A stretch of 35,140 nt of DNA from Bryobacterales bacterium. GTDB taxonomy: Bacteria; Acidobacteriota; Terriglobia; Bryobacterales; UBA6623. The stretch covers positions 1-35,140 of the forward strand of contig JAJDTX010000087.1 of NCBI GenBank assembly GCA_022826925.1. The letters are read 5' to 3'. The notes below the pieces were generated by a model that saw only the letters and a list, made by a program, of their open reading frames with translations, was not told the DNA's origin and made no database searches. The position numbers and the translations under genes were made by a program. Position 1 is the first letter of the stretch; each line of letters starts with the position of its first letter. This document shows, in pieces, positions 1 through 9,093 of the stretch.

Positions 1-1
1 G

Positions 2-1309
2 GCAAGCCTGTACGCGGGCCTCGGGTCGGCGTTCGTGGTGCTGGCCAGCGAGAAAGTCAAAGCAGGGGGACGAATCGCGTTCGTGCTTCCGGCCACGGCG
101 CTGACCGGGAGTCGATGGAGCCCGGTCCGGGAAATGCTGCTGAGGGATTTTAACGTCGAGTGGGTAGTCGTAAGCCACGACGTTCGGAGTCGACACGCTA
201 CGGAGAGCTTGCCAGGTCGACTGTTCGTCGCGTTTTCCGAATCCACGCGGATTGCCGAGACTCTGATCGTCGCCACCAAGAAGGGCTACGAGGCAGTGAA
301 TTCCGTCCGATGCACGCGTTTCGTCAACTTGCGACGGAATCCGGATGAGCCGATCGAGGCCATGGCGCTAGCGAGGGCGTTGCTTGAATCCCTCCGCTTG
401 ACGCCCAGTGCGGATCAACAGGAAATCCGATTGGGGGATAGCGTGTGGGGCGAAGTCCTGACGGTCAAGCAAGCAGAGCTAGACGGGGCGGCATGGACGC
501 TTGCGACATTCATGCAGGGCAGGTTGGCGAATCTGGCCCGCACCCTGGCGGGCGAGGGGAGGTGGCATGTCGCGGGGCATGAGTACTCTATTCCGATCAC
601 CCGACTCGAGAATGTCTGTGAACTTGGGCCTTACCACATGCAGATCAAGAATCCGACGCACGGATTGTTTGAGATCGTGGAAACCGAGGATCCCACTCGG
701 GCAGGCTCGCCTGCAATTTGGCATCATCGATCCGGGCACATCACAACGCTCGAGACCGGAGCAAACGCGCGGCTACAGGCACGCCCGGAGAAGGACGCGC
801 GCAAGCAGTCCGAGATGCTGGCCAGAGCAAGCCGGCTGCAACTGGCCGGGGAGTTGCGTCACGCGCCCCAGCGGTTGGCTGCCGTGCTAACGGACCAAGC
901 GATGCTAGGGGTGCGCTCATGGATTACGCTGTCGCCGAAGCAGCCTTCAGCCGGGAAGGAAGAAGCCCTGTGCTTGTGGCTGAACGGCACTCTCGGACTG
1001 TTGCTGCGAATCGTCCACGCCAACCGACCATATCTCGGACGGAGCGGAATGCCGCACGAACTAGGTCGGAAGCTTCCAGTGTTGGACGTAGATCGGCTCA
1101 CGGAAGACCAGTTGGAAGCAGCCCGCAGCCTCTTCCGAAACCTCCGCCACAAGCCGTTGCAAGGTTTCGCTCATCTTGGTTACGACCCAGTTCGCCGGGA
1201 GCTAGACCACCGCTTCTTCAATGAGGTGCTGGGTTACTCGGCGGATGCCGAGCTCGATTCGTTGGCCGAGATGCTCAATCGGGAGCCGACCTTGACCACG
1301 CGGCACTGA
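2..1309 (+). CDS. N6-adenine DNA methyltransferase, C-terminal part (5' end outside window)
   Basis: The reading frame is open from base 2, so the true start lies upstream and this is the 3' part of a larger gene. The first residues (YAGLGSAFVVLASEKVKAGG, then RIAFVLPATALTGSRW) match the end of the N-6 DNA methylase fold (PF02384-like), where the product of the preceding strand is followed by a GGR-x-AFVLP strand. The DPPY/NPPY catalytic motif would lie upstream of the window. The remaining ~380 residues are probably the target-recognition or specificity region and I recognise no further domain in them. Such enzymes act in restriction-modification or phage-defence loci. No restriction subunit follows within the next 4 kb. 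The downstream neighbours are on the other strand and unrelated, so any partner must be upstream. An alternative internal GTG at 35 exists but is not needed. Confidence 0.8.
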   Translation, partial: ASLYAGLGSAFVVLASEKVKAGGRIAFVLPATALTGSRWSPVREMLLRDFNVEWVVVSHDVRSRHATESLPGRLFVAFSESTRIAETLIVATKKGYEAVNSVRCTRFVNLRRNPDEPIEAMALARALLESLRLTPSADQQEIRLGDSVWGEVLTVKQAELDGAAWTLATFMQGRLANLARTLAGEGRWHVAGHEYSIPITRLENVCELGPYHMQIKNPTHGLFEIVETEDPTRAGSPAIWHHRSGHITTLETGANARLQARPEKDARKQSEMLARASRLQLAGELRHAPQRLAAVLTDQAMLGVRSWITLSPKQPSAGKEEALCLWLNGTLGLLLRIVHANRPYLGRSGMPHELGRKLPVLDVDRLTEDQLEAARSLFRNLRHKPLQGFAHLGYDPVRRELDHRFFNEVLGYSADAELDSLAEMLNREPTLTTRH

Positions 1310-1445
1310 CGGTGCCGGCCGGCGTTCCCCGGTCATCAGGGCGGACGTCTTTACGGAGCAATCTGAAAGCCAAGCTCGCTGGGTCGCAAGCAATGGTCGC
1401 TTGGCGAGAACCCTTTCCGGATATGCATAAGCGTATCCCCATCGA

Positions 1446-2009
1446 TTACGCGAACGGCCGAGCTACCCACTTGACCTCGCCGCCGGCCCACACTTTCCCC
1501 GCATCAGGTGCTTCCAAGTTGCTCGACTGCCCACGAGGCCCCTTCGCTGCGCGATAAACAAGTACGTTCCGACCAACAAGACGCACGAGACTGCCGCCGA
1601 TCGCACCGAAACCCGCCGCGGACCCGCCGAAGAACAGAGCCGCCAACGGCTGAACAAGATCGGGAACACAGGCGGTCGACAATGCCGCGACCGCGAACGC
1701 AGTGCCCGCGCCGATCAGAACTGCGTTGCGCATCCTTTTTCGGCGCATGACAGATCGAATGCGGTCCCTGGAGATTTCGAGTTTCTGATCGTTCTTCAGG
1801 CGGACGACGATTCCGGTGGCATCGCTCGATACATAAGTGGCGAAGACCTTGCTGCCCATTCCTTTGAATGGACGGACCACAATCTGCCGTCCGGGCTGAA
1901 GTTCGTGAACTCGCCCCCAGTTATGGAACCGCTCATCGTCGTAGCTGGATTGCGCAATCGCGGCCCCGACCGCCACTAGGGTCAGCACTGCTGTCTTCAA
2001 CATTGGCAT
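1446..2009 (-). CDS. Secreted/membrane hypothetical protein, acidobacterial type
   Basis: 187 residues. The N-terminus is a signal peptide ending near AIAQ (about residue 20). It is followed by a small beta-rich segment (LQPGRQIVVRPF and then IVVRLKNDQKLEISRDRIRSV), a basic turn RRKRMRN, and one or two glycine/alanine-rich hydrophobic helices (about residues 93-150) ending near RNVLVYRA. This layout (SH3-like strand set, RRxR-RNA, glycine-zipper helices, final VYRA) resembles a small protein family I associate with Acidobacteria. Its function is unknown. The ATG at 2009 has GAGGAG six bases upstream, which favours it over the second ATG at 2003. It stands alone, 169 bases from the next minus-strand gene. 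The family assignment is recall, not a search. Confidence 0.7.
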   Translation of the reverse strand: MPMLKTAVLTLVAVGAAIAQSSYDDERFHNWGRVHELQPGRQIVVRPFKGMGSKVFATYVSSDATGIVVRLKNDQKLEISRDRIRSVMRRKRMRNAVLIGAGTAFAVAALSTACVPDLVQPLAALFFGGSAAGFGAIGGSLVRLVGRNVLVYRAAKGPRGQSSNLEAPDAGKVWAGGEVKWVARPFA

Positions 2010-2178
2010 TGGCAGCTCCTCGTTCCATCCAACCAGCCTTTATCACCTGCCCGCCTTCCACGCCGTTTGAACAGCGCCTCCCTCGGCGGACACAGCAGGC
2101 CTTGCGAAGCACTATGCGCTGCTCCAGCGCAACACGCGTCTTCACTCAGGGAATCCGGCTTGTCCACATGCTGAATCA

Positions 2179-2442
2179 TCAGAAACCCCAATCCTGGAAA
2201 GCCTTGTATTGCGTTCCAGCCATGTCGGGTTCGCACTCCACGGCGTAGTGCAGAGCCGCCGCCCCGCCCTCCGCTTGCACCCTATTCGCGCTGGCTCCCT
2301 GCTCCAAGGCGTCGCTCAGAGCCGCGACATCGCACTGAACGAGCACTTCCTCAGGGTCGCTCGCAGATCCGCCCGCCGCGGTACCGAGCGGCAGGACAAC
2401 AAATAGTCCTGCCAGTGCCGCGAATGCAAGATTGTTCTTCAT
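2179..2442 (-). CDS. Small secreted ankyrin-like protein, probably truncated
   Basis: 87 residues from the ATG at 2442, chosen because GGGAGG sits about eight bases upstream; the longer frame to 2493 has no such site. A signal peptide (MKNNLAFAALAGLFVVLPLG) is followed by a stretch of ankyrin-repeat character (DVAALSDALEQGASANRVQ, then AALHYAVECE). Only about one repeat is present and the protein then ends in an unrelated-looking tail (YKAFQDWGF). Known secreted ankyrin proteins carry several repeats, so this is either a minimal protein or a gene cut off after its first repeat. Function is not predictable beyond a possible periplasmic protein-protein contact role. Confidence 0.55.
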   Translation of the reverse strand: MKNNLAFAALAGLFVVLPLGTAAGGSASDPEEVLVQCDVAALSDALEQGASANRVQAEGGAAALHYAVECEPDMAGTQYKAFQDWGF

Positions 2443-2591
2443 GCCAAGTTCCTCCCGTTGGGCGAGACAGTGCACCGGCTGCCCCTCTAACACCTAACGC
2501 TGGCAGAGCTCCTCCGAGCACAGATTTTTTGTCTGCGGGGTCCTGCACCGCAATCGCCCGCGTCGGCATTGCCGCGAGGTGGTCTGCTCTA

Positions 2592-2924
2592 ATGGAGGGC
2601 GGTCGGCAGGGACGCATCCCGCGGTCTTCTCCTGCTGAACTCATGTCTGAGAACCTGCGTGCGCTGTGGTTGCGGGTCGTAGCCGACGCCCACCGCGAGA
2701 TCGAGCGGCTGCGAAGCGAACGACCCAACTCTCCGCTGGATCAGGATCTGGACGGGCTCCTGGCAGAGCGCTGGCCACTGGCACGAAAAGCCGCCATCGA
2801 GAGCCTCGCGAGGGAAGAGGCCGGGGATTGCCAAATCCGCTATCGTGCCGCGCGACGTCGTCTGGACCGCGCCCTTCCCAGGGACTACCCCTACGCTCGG
2901 ACCGACCGGGATGGCGAACAGTGA
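2592..2924 (+). CDS. Small charged hypothetical protein
   Basis: 110 residues if read from the ATG at 2592, which has GAGGTGG about nine bases upstream; the ATG at 2643 is a second possible start. From residue 18 on the protein is helical and charged (heptad-like Leu/Arg/Glu in the segment beginning MSENLRALWLRVVADAHREI), with a conserved-looking RRRLDRALPRDYPY end. No known domain is recognised. It converges on the ECF sigma factor gene (18 bases apart), so the two do not share a promoter. The minus-strand frame across the same bases (2641-3351) reads as an arginine/proline-rich shadow. Confidence 0.35.
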   Translation: MEGGRQGRIPRSSPAELMSENLRALWLRVVADAHREIERLRSERPNSPLDQDLDGLLAERWPLARKAAIESLAREEAGDCQIRYRAARRRLDRALPRDYPYARTDRDGEQ

Positions 2925-2942
2925 GCCGTCGCCCCCCGTTGC

Positions 2943-3503
2943 TCAGAGTGGCCGAGGCCCCTGTCCAGTCCGGGCTTGGAAACGCCTCCTGAGCAGGCGC
3001 AGGGCCCGGTCCAGGCGAGTGGCTGCGTTCGAGCGGGAGACCGCCAGCCGCTCGGCTGTCTCGGCCGTGGACAACTCCCGCTCGAAGCGCAGCTCGATCA
3101 CCCGGCGGTAGGGTGCGGGCAGCAGTGCGACCGTTTCGCGCAGCACGCGCAGCATCTCCCGGTCGCTTGCACGGGTCTCGGGATCCGCGCCGGGATCCGC
3201 TTGCTCCCGGGCGCGCTCGAGTCGGACCTCGCGGCGGCGCAGGGTCCGGCCACGGATGTCGCAGGCGCTGTTGGCAACGATGCGCCGCACCCAGCGGCAG
3301 GCCGTCGGCCCGCCCCGGAAGGCTGAAATTCCGCGTAGGATCTTGCACCAAGACTCCTGCAGCGCGTCCTCGGCCAGACTCCCGTCCCCGGTAATGCGCG
3401 TCGCCAAGGGTCGGAAGTACCTAGCGCAGCAGGCGGTCCATGCGGCTACCGCCCGGGGATCTTGGAGCAACGGGCAGGATGGCGGAAATCGTTCTTCTTG
3501 CAT
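2943..3503 (-). CDS. ECF-family RNA polymerase sigma factor
   Basis: 186 residues. Region 2 occupies about residues 25-90 (LAEDALQESWCKILRGISAF, then WVRRIVANSACDIRGR), the part that binds core polymerase and the -10 element. Region 4 is at about 129-178 (LLPAPYRRVIELRFERELST, then AETAERLAVSRSNAATRLDRAL), a helix-turn-helix that reads the -35 element. The two are joined by a short acidic linker, as in group IV (extracytoplasmic function) sigma factors. No anti-sigma factor is adjacent: the gene on its 3' side is convergent and nothing recognisable follows its 5' side. A sigma-70-type promoter lies just upstream (separate entry). The ATG at 3503 is the first start after that promoter. Confidence 0.9.
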   Translation of the reverse strand: MQEERFPPSCPLLQDPRAVAAWTACCARYFRPLATRITGDGSLAEDALQESWCKILRGISAFRGGPTACRWVRRIVANSACDIRGRTLRRREVRLERAREQADPGADPETRASDREMLRVLRETVALLPAPYRRVIELRFERELSTAETAERLAVSRSNAATRLDRALRLLRRRFQARTGQGPRPL

Positions 3504-3532
3504 GGCGGTACTGCACCCGGGAACTGAACCTC

Positions 3533-3560
3533 ACAATATGTAAAGAATCTGTAAAGTCAA
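3533..3560 (-). promoter_or_regulatory. Probable promoter of the ECF sigma gene
   Basis: On the minus strand TTGACT (3555-3560) and TATTGT (3533-3538) are separated by 16 bases, a good sigma-70-type arrangement, about 30 bases before the ATG at 3503. The spacer holds a direct repeat of CTTTACA with four bases between copies. This is read from sequence only; no transcription start is known. Confidence 0.5.
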
Positions 3561-3788
3561 ATCGGGGGCCAACAGAGCTGCCTCCGCAATTCCCAAGGCC
3601 TCGCTGGGATCTCTGTCGAGTCCGGTAATCGCCTTGCGCGGACAGGTCGGGCAGCTGCAGGCGGGGGACTTGGCGACCGACTACGCCAAGCGCGCCGGGG
3701 GCCGCTCCCTCGCACTGCTACGGAGCGTTCGCGGGCGGTCACTCTCATGGGTCCAGAACTGCGGCGACCTGCCCAGTACTCTGCGAAA

Positions 3789-4043
3789 TCAGCGAACCGG
3801 ATTGTCTGTGCGCATTGAGGCTGGCGGTGCCTGGTAGATGCGGCACCATCCCTGCCGCCAGAATCCAAGGGCGGCAAGGCCCGTCCCGGTGCCGTAGAAT
3901 CCGGGGTAGGGGGATGGCTGTTCCCCGCTGAGAACATCCAGGTCACGGCGACGGACACGCCTCTCGTGATCCAGCAGGCGTAGCGCCTCGGGAGGAGTCG
4001 TCTCCGCATCCCCACCTTGCGGATCAGGCTTCGCCCGAATGTC
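3789..4043 (-). pseudogene. Possible coding remnant in a gene-poor stretch
   Basis: Between the sigma factor promoter and 4415 (about 850 bases) I find no convincing gene. The best candidate is an open minus-strand frame of 84 codons that reads like a natural protein C-terminus (LRLLDHERRVRRRDLDVLSG and then GFYGTGTGLAALGFWRQGW) and ends in TGA at 3789. It has no ATG or GTG start: a TAG at 4044-4046 closes it upstream. It may be the tail of a lost gene. The longer overlapping frame 3557-4309 has low-complexity Arg/Pro/Ser composition and looks like a shadow. Confidence 0.2.
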
Positions 4044-4415
4044 CTATCCTGCCGGTCTGGAAGCCTCAACGTAATCGAGCCGCTATCGCTTGACTCCAAC
4101 CGATCCCTGAAGCACGTACGTCCAGAGGCTAGATCTGGGGTGGACAAGCACACCTTGGTCCGCACCCCTGGTGTAAGGCCTCTTGCCGAAACAACTCCGT
4201 CGATTTGTGCATGAGGCCGCCCCGCGATGGGATCGCTCGTGGTCCAGCTGTGCTCCGGCTTGCGCCAGACGAACCGGGCCGTGGTCAGTTTCGAGCGGGT
4301 GAATGCCAATCAAGCGCCTGTCTGCCCCGCCCACTCCAGCCATCCACGCCAACCGGCATGCCAGCCGCTCGCCTGTGGCTGCTGCGCTCGACGGTCGGCT
4401 AGCCACGGTCGACCG

Positions 4416-4883
4416 TTAGTCGCTCGGTTGGCCACCCAGCACATCCTGTGCGGCCACCGCCTCGCCTTGGCCAGTCGCGGGAGCTACCTCTGCCGCCCTC
4501 TCTGGAACGGCACCGGCGTACGTCGCTCGTGCGGTGATTTCCACCAGCTGCCGGTACAACTCGTCGCTTCGCTTCTGCAGTACTTCGAACTTTCTGTCGC
4601 TGCGATCCATCACCGCCCGGATTGCCTCTTCGCGCTTGGCCCCCTCCCGATCGATCCGTTCCTCGCGCCTGGCGGCCTCTCTCTCGAACTGCTCCTCGCG
4701 CTTGGCGGCCTCCCGATCGATCCGCTCCTCGCGCTTGGCAGCCTCCCGATCAATCCGTTCCAAGAGGAGTTCAAACTCCCGCTTGCGAGCGACACGACGG
4801 CTCGCCCAGATGCTTACGATCAATGCCGCAAGCGCGACCAACGCGGTAACCACCGTCGCTGCGCTCGCAATCCACTGCGGCAT
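4416..4883 (-). CDS. Membrane-anchored coiled-coil protein with hendecad repeats
   Basis: 155 residues from the ATG at 4883. One transmembrane helix at about residues 8-27 (TVVTALVALAALIVSIWA) is followed by a basic stop-transfer patch (SRRVARKR). Then comes a long charged coiled coil that holds four tandem 11-residue units of the type ERIDREAAKRE (residues 42-85), and a leucine-rich end (KFEVLQKRSDELYRQLVEI). The tail is Ala/Gly-rich and disordered. The topology suggests a small N-terminal anchor with a cytoplasmic rod, like other single-pass scaffold proteins; no enzyme motif is present. The upstream extension to 5081 has no coding character. AGAGGG lies almost against the ATG, a poor spacing, so the start is not certain. 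Confidence 0.6.
   Translation of the reverse strand: MPQWIASAATVVTALVALAALIVSIWASRRVARKREFELLLERIDREAAKREERIDREAAKREEQFEREAARREERIDREGAKREEAIRAVMDRSDRKFEVLQKRSDELYRQLVEITARATYAGAVPERAAEVAPATGQGEAVAAQDVLGGQPSD
4629..4760 (-). repeat. Four tandem 33-base repeats inside the coiled-coil gene
   Basis: Four consecutive 33-base units encode ERIDREAAKRE, ERIDREAAKRE, EQFEREAARRE and ERIDREGAKRE. The near identity at the DNA level (repeated CTTGGCGGCCTCCCGATCGA on the plus strand) indicates recent duplication. Eleven-residue periodicity predicts a slightly right-handed or straight coiled coil rather than a heptad one. Confidence 0.8.
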
Positions 4884-5775
4884 CCCTCTACTATACGTCC
4901 ACCTCCCGCGACCAAGAGTCCAAGCTGCACTTCGCTTCGCACGGATGGCGCGGTGCGACCGGGCGGGTGCCAACAAGGCAGACACCCGGACGGTGAAGTG
5001 GCCAGGCCAGAGCGAATACCCGCTCTCCGTGCTCGAGTTGGAACGGGCGGGCAGCTCGGCCCGTGCGCCCGGCACTTCCATCGCCGCTGGGGCCGAGCAT
5101 GAGGTGTACGAACTGACTCAGAGACGGAGGTCCTCATTTGACCGAGCCGTTTCTAGCCCGCACGGGCAGTGTCCGGTCGTCGGTGATCTCGCCTGAACGG
5201 TGAAGCTGTTTCGGCAAGAATCCTAAGCCGCTCGACTTGCGAACAGTCGTCTCCTTGAGCCGCGGCCGGACCGGCTAGGCCAGATAGCGCCAGAAGCCCC
5301 GGAGTGAAGGCTACCCGAGCTAGCAATTCGATCGCCGGTGCCGCCCGCTGAACAGTCATTGCAAATCGACCAGTGTCTCTCGGTAGTCGCGTAACGCCCT
5401 TCAGGGGCCTCTGATCACAGGGTTTTCGGTGCCGTCCGATTCCCCGCGGTGTGCCTCCCAGCTGCTGCTGCCCAGCCGCTCCTTGGATCGCGGATTCCCA
5501 AATCGTCGTCGACTATGGTCAGTGACGCTCGCGACCAGCCCAGTTCCGACACGGAGGCCGAGAGGTTGGCTTCGAGAACAATCTGCCTTGCGGGATCCGC
5601 TAAACGGTTGGCGAAGACCTCAGATTCGACTCGAGGCAACAGGCCTCGCAGAGCTTCCACGCAAGGCGGCCTGCGCCTCGGCCTCGGCCTCGGCGGAAGC
5701 CTGCTCGGGAATCGCTATGATTGTCGGAAACCGTCCGCGGTTCGGGGCCGTGGCGGGTAGACGAAGGAACGAGCC
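4884..5775. other. Gene-poor stretch upstream of the helicase
   Basis: No gene can be supported with confidence in these 890 bases. Two weak leads are on the minus strand. At 5153-5359 a 68-codon frame contains a signal-peptide-like segment (GLLALSGLAGPAAAQGDD). At 5415-5660 a frame contains RQIVLEANLSASVSELGW and then RASLTIVDDDL, which resembles the end of a Calx-beta repeat, where ATLTI-DDD is typical; that would make it a remnant. The plus-strand frames here are arginine/serine-rich and look like shadows. Confidence 0.3.
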
Positions 5776-8268
5776 ATGCTAGTCGAAGAACAGATCCAAG
5801 CGCGTCAGAAACGTGCGAGCGAAGCAATCAAGCGGATCCTTTCTCGGCCCAAAGGCAAGCCCTTCGGCGACTACCAGGTGCTCTCGGCCAGTGACACCGA
5901 GTACAAGGTCGCAATGCGTGGCCCGGGCCTCTTCGACAACTACTGTTCCTGCCCCGATTTCGCCCGCAATACCTTGGGAACATGCAAGCACATTGAGAGC
6001 CTGCTTGCACGTTTGCGTCGACGGTACCGCTCCAAGCTGGAGTACAAGCGCTACGAGCGCGAGCGCGCGTCCCTCTCCCTCCTGTACGGCGAGAGCCTTG
6101 AAGTGCAGTTGAAGCTTCCCGACCGGCCCGATCCAACGCTTGAGGCGGTCGCTGCCGATTACTTCGACGAATCAGGGCTCCTGCCGAAAGCGCAGTACCC
6201 GCGCTTCGCGTCCATCCTGGGGGAGCTGCGGCGCGCCGACGGCACAGCCGTTGTCTACAGCGACGTCCTCGACTACGTAGACCGTGTGAACGAGCGTGAC
6301 GAAGGCCTCGCGTGGGAGAGCGAGCAGCTCAAGAAGATCGAGGCGGGCCAGTCCGTCCTGCCCGGCCTGGTCAAGGTCTCGCTGTTTCCGTACCAGATGC
6401 GAGGCGTCCTGTTCGCGGCTAGCCGCGGCCGGGTTGTGCTGGCCGACGACATGGGGCTGGGCAAGACGGTCCAAGCCGTCGCAGCAGCCGCGCTCTTGAA
6501 GCGTCGGCGGGGTATCGAGCGTGTCTTGGTGATCTCGCCTGCCTCCGTAAAGTACCAGTGGAAGACCGAGATCGAGAAGTTCTCCGACCTGTCGGTGCAG
6601 GTCATCGACGGTGACAGACGACGAAGGATTAAGCGCTACGACGACCCGAAATTCTTCAACCTCATCAATTACGAACTGGTGCGGTGGGACATGGAGGCGA
6701 TCCAAGCCCTCGCGCCCGATCTGATCATTCTGGACGAGGCCCAGCGCATCCGGAATTGGGCCACAAAGACGGCGCAAACGGTCAAGCAGCTCAAAAGCCG
6801 GTACGCGTTCGTCCTGACCGGGACGCCGCTGGAGAACAAAGTCGAGGAACTCTACTCGGTTGTCGAGTTCGTGGATGGTCGCGCACTCGGCCCCGCCTTC
6901 CGCTTCCTGCACGACCATGTCCAGACCACAGAGACCGGAAAGCTGATTGGCTATCGCGGGTTGAATCAGATTCACAGACAGCTGGAGCCTCTCCTGCTGC
7001 GCAGGCGACGCGACGAGGTACTGAGGCAGCTGCCGGAGCGAACCGACCAAGTATTCTCCGTTCCGCTAACCGAGCAGCAAGCGGGCCCTTACTGGGAGCA
7101 GTACGAGATTCTCGGCAGGCTGATGAACAAATGGTCCAGACAGGGCTGGCTGTCGGAAGTGGACCTGCGTCGCATCACCTGCGCCATCCAGAACATGCGG
7201 ATGCTCTGCAATTCGACGTTCCTCTACGACAAGGAGACGAACCACTCTCCCAAGCTGCAGGAATTCAAAGAGATCATCCGCGAACTCGCGGTCGAGGAAG
7301 GACGGAAGGTCGTTGTCTTCAGCGAGTACGAGCGGATGACCCGCCTCGCCGGACAGGAACTGGCCAAGCTAGGGATCGACTTCGTTTCGCTGCACGGCGG
7401 CGTTCCCAGCCCCAAGCGCGGCGCCTTGATGGACCGCTTCCGAGAAGATCCCAACTGCATGGTGTTTCTCTCCACCGATGCGGGCGGGGTGGGCCTCAAC
7501 CTTCAGTCGGCTTCGGCCGTCATCAACTTCGAGCCGCCTTGGAACCCGGCACGCCTGGAACAGCGCATCGGAAGGGTGCATCGGATGGGGCAGGCCCAGC
7601 CCGTGCAAGTGATTCACATGGTGACAGAAGGGAGCATCGAAGTGCGGGTCTGGGAGACGATGCAACTCAAGAGGGCCCTCTTCTCGGGGCTATTCGATTC
7701 GACCGCCGACGAGGTTAGCTTCGAGAAGCTGGGCCGCTCGACATTTCTCAAAGTGGTCAAGGAGATGATGGATGGAACCTCCGGGGCTGCGGACGGTGGC
7801 GAGCGCCAGGCCGAGCCTATCCCACCGGCCGGAGACCCGGAACCTGGCACAGACGGGCACAAGCAGCCCGGAGTCCCCGACCCAACCTCCAGCGCCGAAC
7901 CCGTCACTCCGCCTACCCCAAAGCCCCCTCCGTCGCCGGTCAGCACGCCAGAGCCACCTCCCGGCGGCAGTACCGACCGGCCCCCAGCTGCGCCCAGCAT
8001 CGAGGTTGCGCTGACGGGGCTATTTGAAGCTGGCACGAGATTTCTCGAAGCGTTGGCTGGCCCCCCCGTTCAACCCGCTGGCCAAGCCGCGCAGCAGGCC
8101 TCTGGCGACGCCCCCACGCCTAGCCGGGCGGGCATCTCGCAACTCGTTCGGACAGACCCGCAAACGAACCGTCCGATGATTGCAGTCCCGCTGCCGGAGA
8201 ACATCGATGCGGCCCGTATCGAACAGGCACTGGGCGGGCTGGCACGGATGCTCTCCGGCGGTGCCTGA
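5776..8268 (+). CDS. SWIM zinc-finger SNF2-family DEAD/DEAH helicase
   Basis: 830 residues. A SWIM zinc finger comes first, with ligands C57, C59, C70 and H72 (CSCPDF, then GTCKH). The SNF2 ATPase follows: motif I DDMGLGKT ending at residue 231, motif II DEAQ at 320-323 (Gln in place of the usual His), motif III LTGTPLEN at 347-354, and motif VI QRIGRVHRMGQ at 596-606. These are superfamily 2 double-stranded DNA translocase features, so it should remodel protein-DNA complexes using ATP in the cytoplasm. After about residue 665 comes a proline-rich linker (about 681-745) and an extra tail of about 85 residues that I do not recognise, ending in ALGGLARMLSGG. It has no operon partner within 800 bases either side. 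A role in DNA repair or phage defence is possible but not shown by context. Confidence 0.9.
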   Translation: MLVEEQIQARQKRASEAIKRILSRPKGKPFGDYQVLSASDTEYKVAMRGPGLFDNYCSCPDFARNTLGTCKHIESLLARLRRRYRSKLEYKRYERERASLSLLYGESLEVQLKLPDRPDPTLEAVAADYFDESGLLPKAQYPRFASILGELRRADGTAVVYSDVLDYVDRVNERDEGLAWESEQLKKIEAGQSVLPGLVKVSLFPYQMRGVLFAASRGRVVLADDMGLGKTVQAVAAAALLKRRRGIERVLVISPASVKYQWKTEIEKFSDLSVQVIDGDRRRRIKRYDDPKFFNLINYELVRWDMEAIQALAPDLIILDEAQRIRNWATKTAQTVKQLKSRYAFVLTGTPLENKVEELYSVVEFVDGRALGPAFRFLHDHVQTTETGKLIGYRGLNQIHRQLEPLLLRRRRDEVLRQLPERTDQVFSVPLTEQQAGPYWEQYEILGRLMNKWSRQGWLSEVDLRRITCAIQNMRMLCNSTFLYDKETNHSPKLQEFKEIIRELAVEEGRKVVVFSEYERMTRLAGQELAKLGIDFVSLHGGVPSPKRGALMDRFREDPNCMVFLSTDAGGVGLNLQSASAVINFEPPWNPARLEQRIGRVHRMGQAQPVQVIHMVTEGSIEVRVWETMQLKRALFSGLFDSTADEVSFEKLGRSTFLKVVKEMMDGTSGAADGGERQAEPIPPAGDPEPGTDGHKQPGVPDPTSSAEPVTPPTPKPPPSPVSTPEPPPGGSTDRPPAAPSIEVALTGLFEAGTRFLEALAGPPVQPAGQAAQQASGDAPTPSRAGISQLVRTDPQTNRPMIAVPLPENIDAARIEQALGGLARMLSGGA

Positions 8269-9093
8269 TTGGGAATCACGTAGGTGCCGCAGCCAGCAGC
8301 CGTCACGGACTGGAACGACATCGGACCGCTCGGAACCCTCAACTCCCGGGGGCGGCAATGCTGCGAAGCGATCTACTTTGCGCTCGGTCGCAATCGCGGG
8401 CCGAGTGCAACGACGGGGAGCGGATTTCGGGGAGTGCCCCGGGAATCTCCGATCCCGGAAGAGTCGGCAGTCATAGAGTGTCGCGCCAACAGGCCGTGAT
8501 TGAGAGATCGGCCAGTCTCGGCAGTCACGTGCGCGCCCCAGCCGGCAGCGGGCAAGTCCAGCCGACAGGTCGAGCGCAAGCCAGCGCGGCACGGACCTCG
8601 TGTTGCATCGGACTGGTCGGTCCAGGCAACGCTGCCGTGGTCCATGGGGCCGCAGTCCCGGGCCATTCGGCGTGACGAAGCTCGGCTCGACCGACCGAAA
8701 CGATATTCGGCCATTGCTTGCGAGGCGCTTCGCCCGTCGCGTCCTGCGCCCCATTTCAGCTTGGTGGGAGCCGTAGTCCTTCGGTCGTGCCACAACGACA
8801 TGGCCCGGCCCGAGACAGTGAAGCGAACTGCGAAGATGCCTGCCGGTTGTCCATGGCTGTGCGGGATAGTCGAAGAACCGCTCGGAAGTCGGCAGTTCAA
8901 GCGGGGCTTTGACGAACGGAGGCCAAGATCCGGCAAGGACCAGCTTCCCGGGAATGTCTGGCAGGGGTTCAGTCGTGCAACAGAAGCGGGCCGAATCGGC
9001 GATGCGACCGTTGCTGTGTTCGGCAGAGGGCCCAGGGACGCTGTAGCACGACCAGCCGTGATAGCCTGTTGCGGGGTGGGACGAGACACCGCG
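8269..9093. other. Long gap between helicase and ppk2 genes
   Basis: Open frames exist on both strands here (for example the minus-strand frame 8373-9263 and the plus-strand extension of ppk2 upstream to 8500). They are Arg/Ser/Pro-rich, match no family I know, and the upstream extension would add 198 residues that PPK2 enzymes do not have. I see no RNA gene, repeat or transposon end. Confidence 0.4.

Noticed and set aside
2641..3351. A 236-codon minus-strand frame
   Set aside because: Overlaps the sigma factor in another frame, with low-complexity Arg/Pro/Gly composition.
3557..4309. A 250-codon minus-strand frame
   Set aside because: Composition is that of a random GC-rich frame and there is no ribosome site or domain; a shorter frame inside (3789-4043) reads more like protein.
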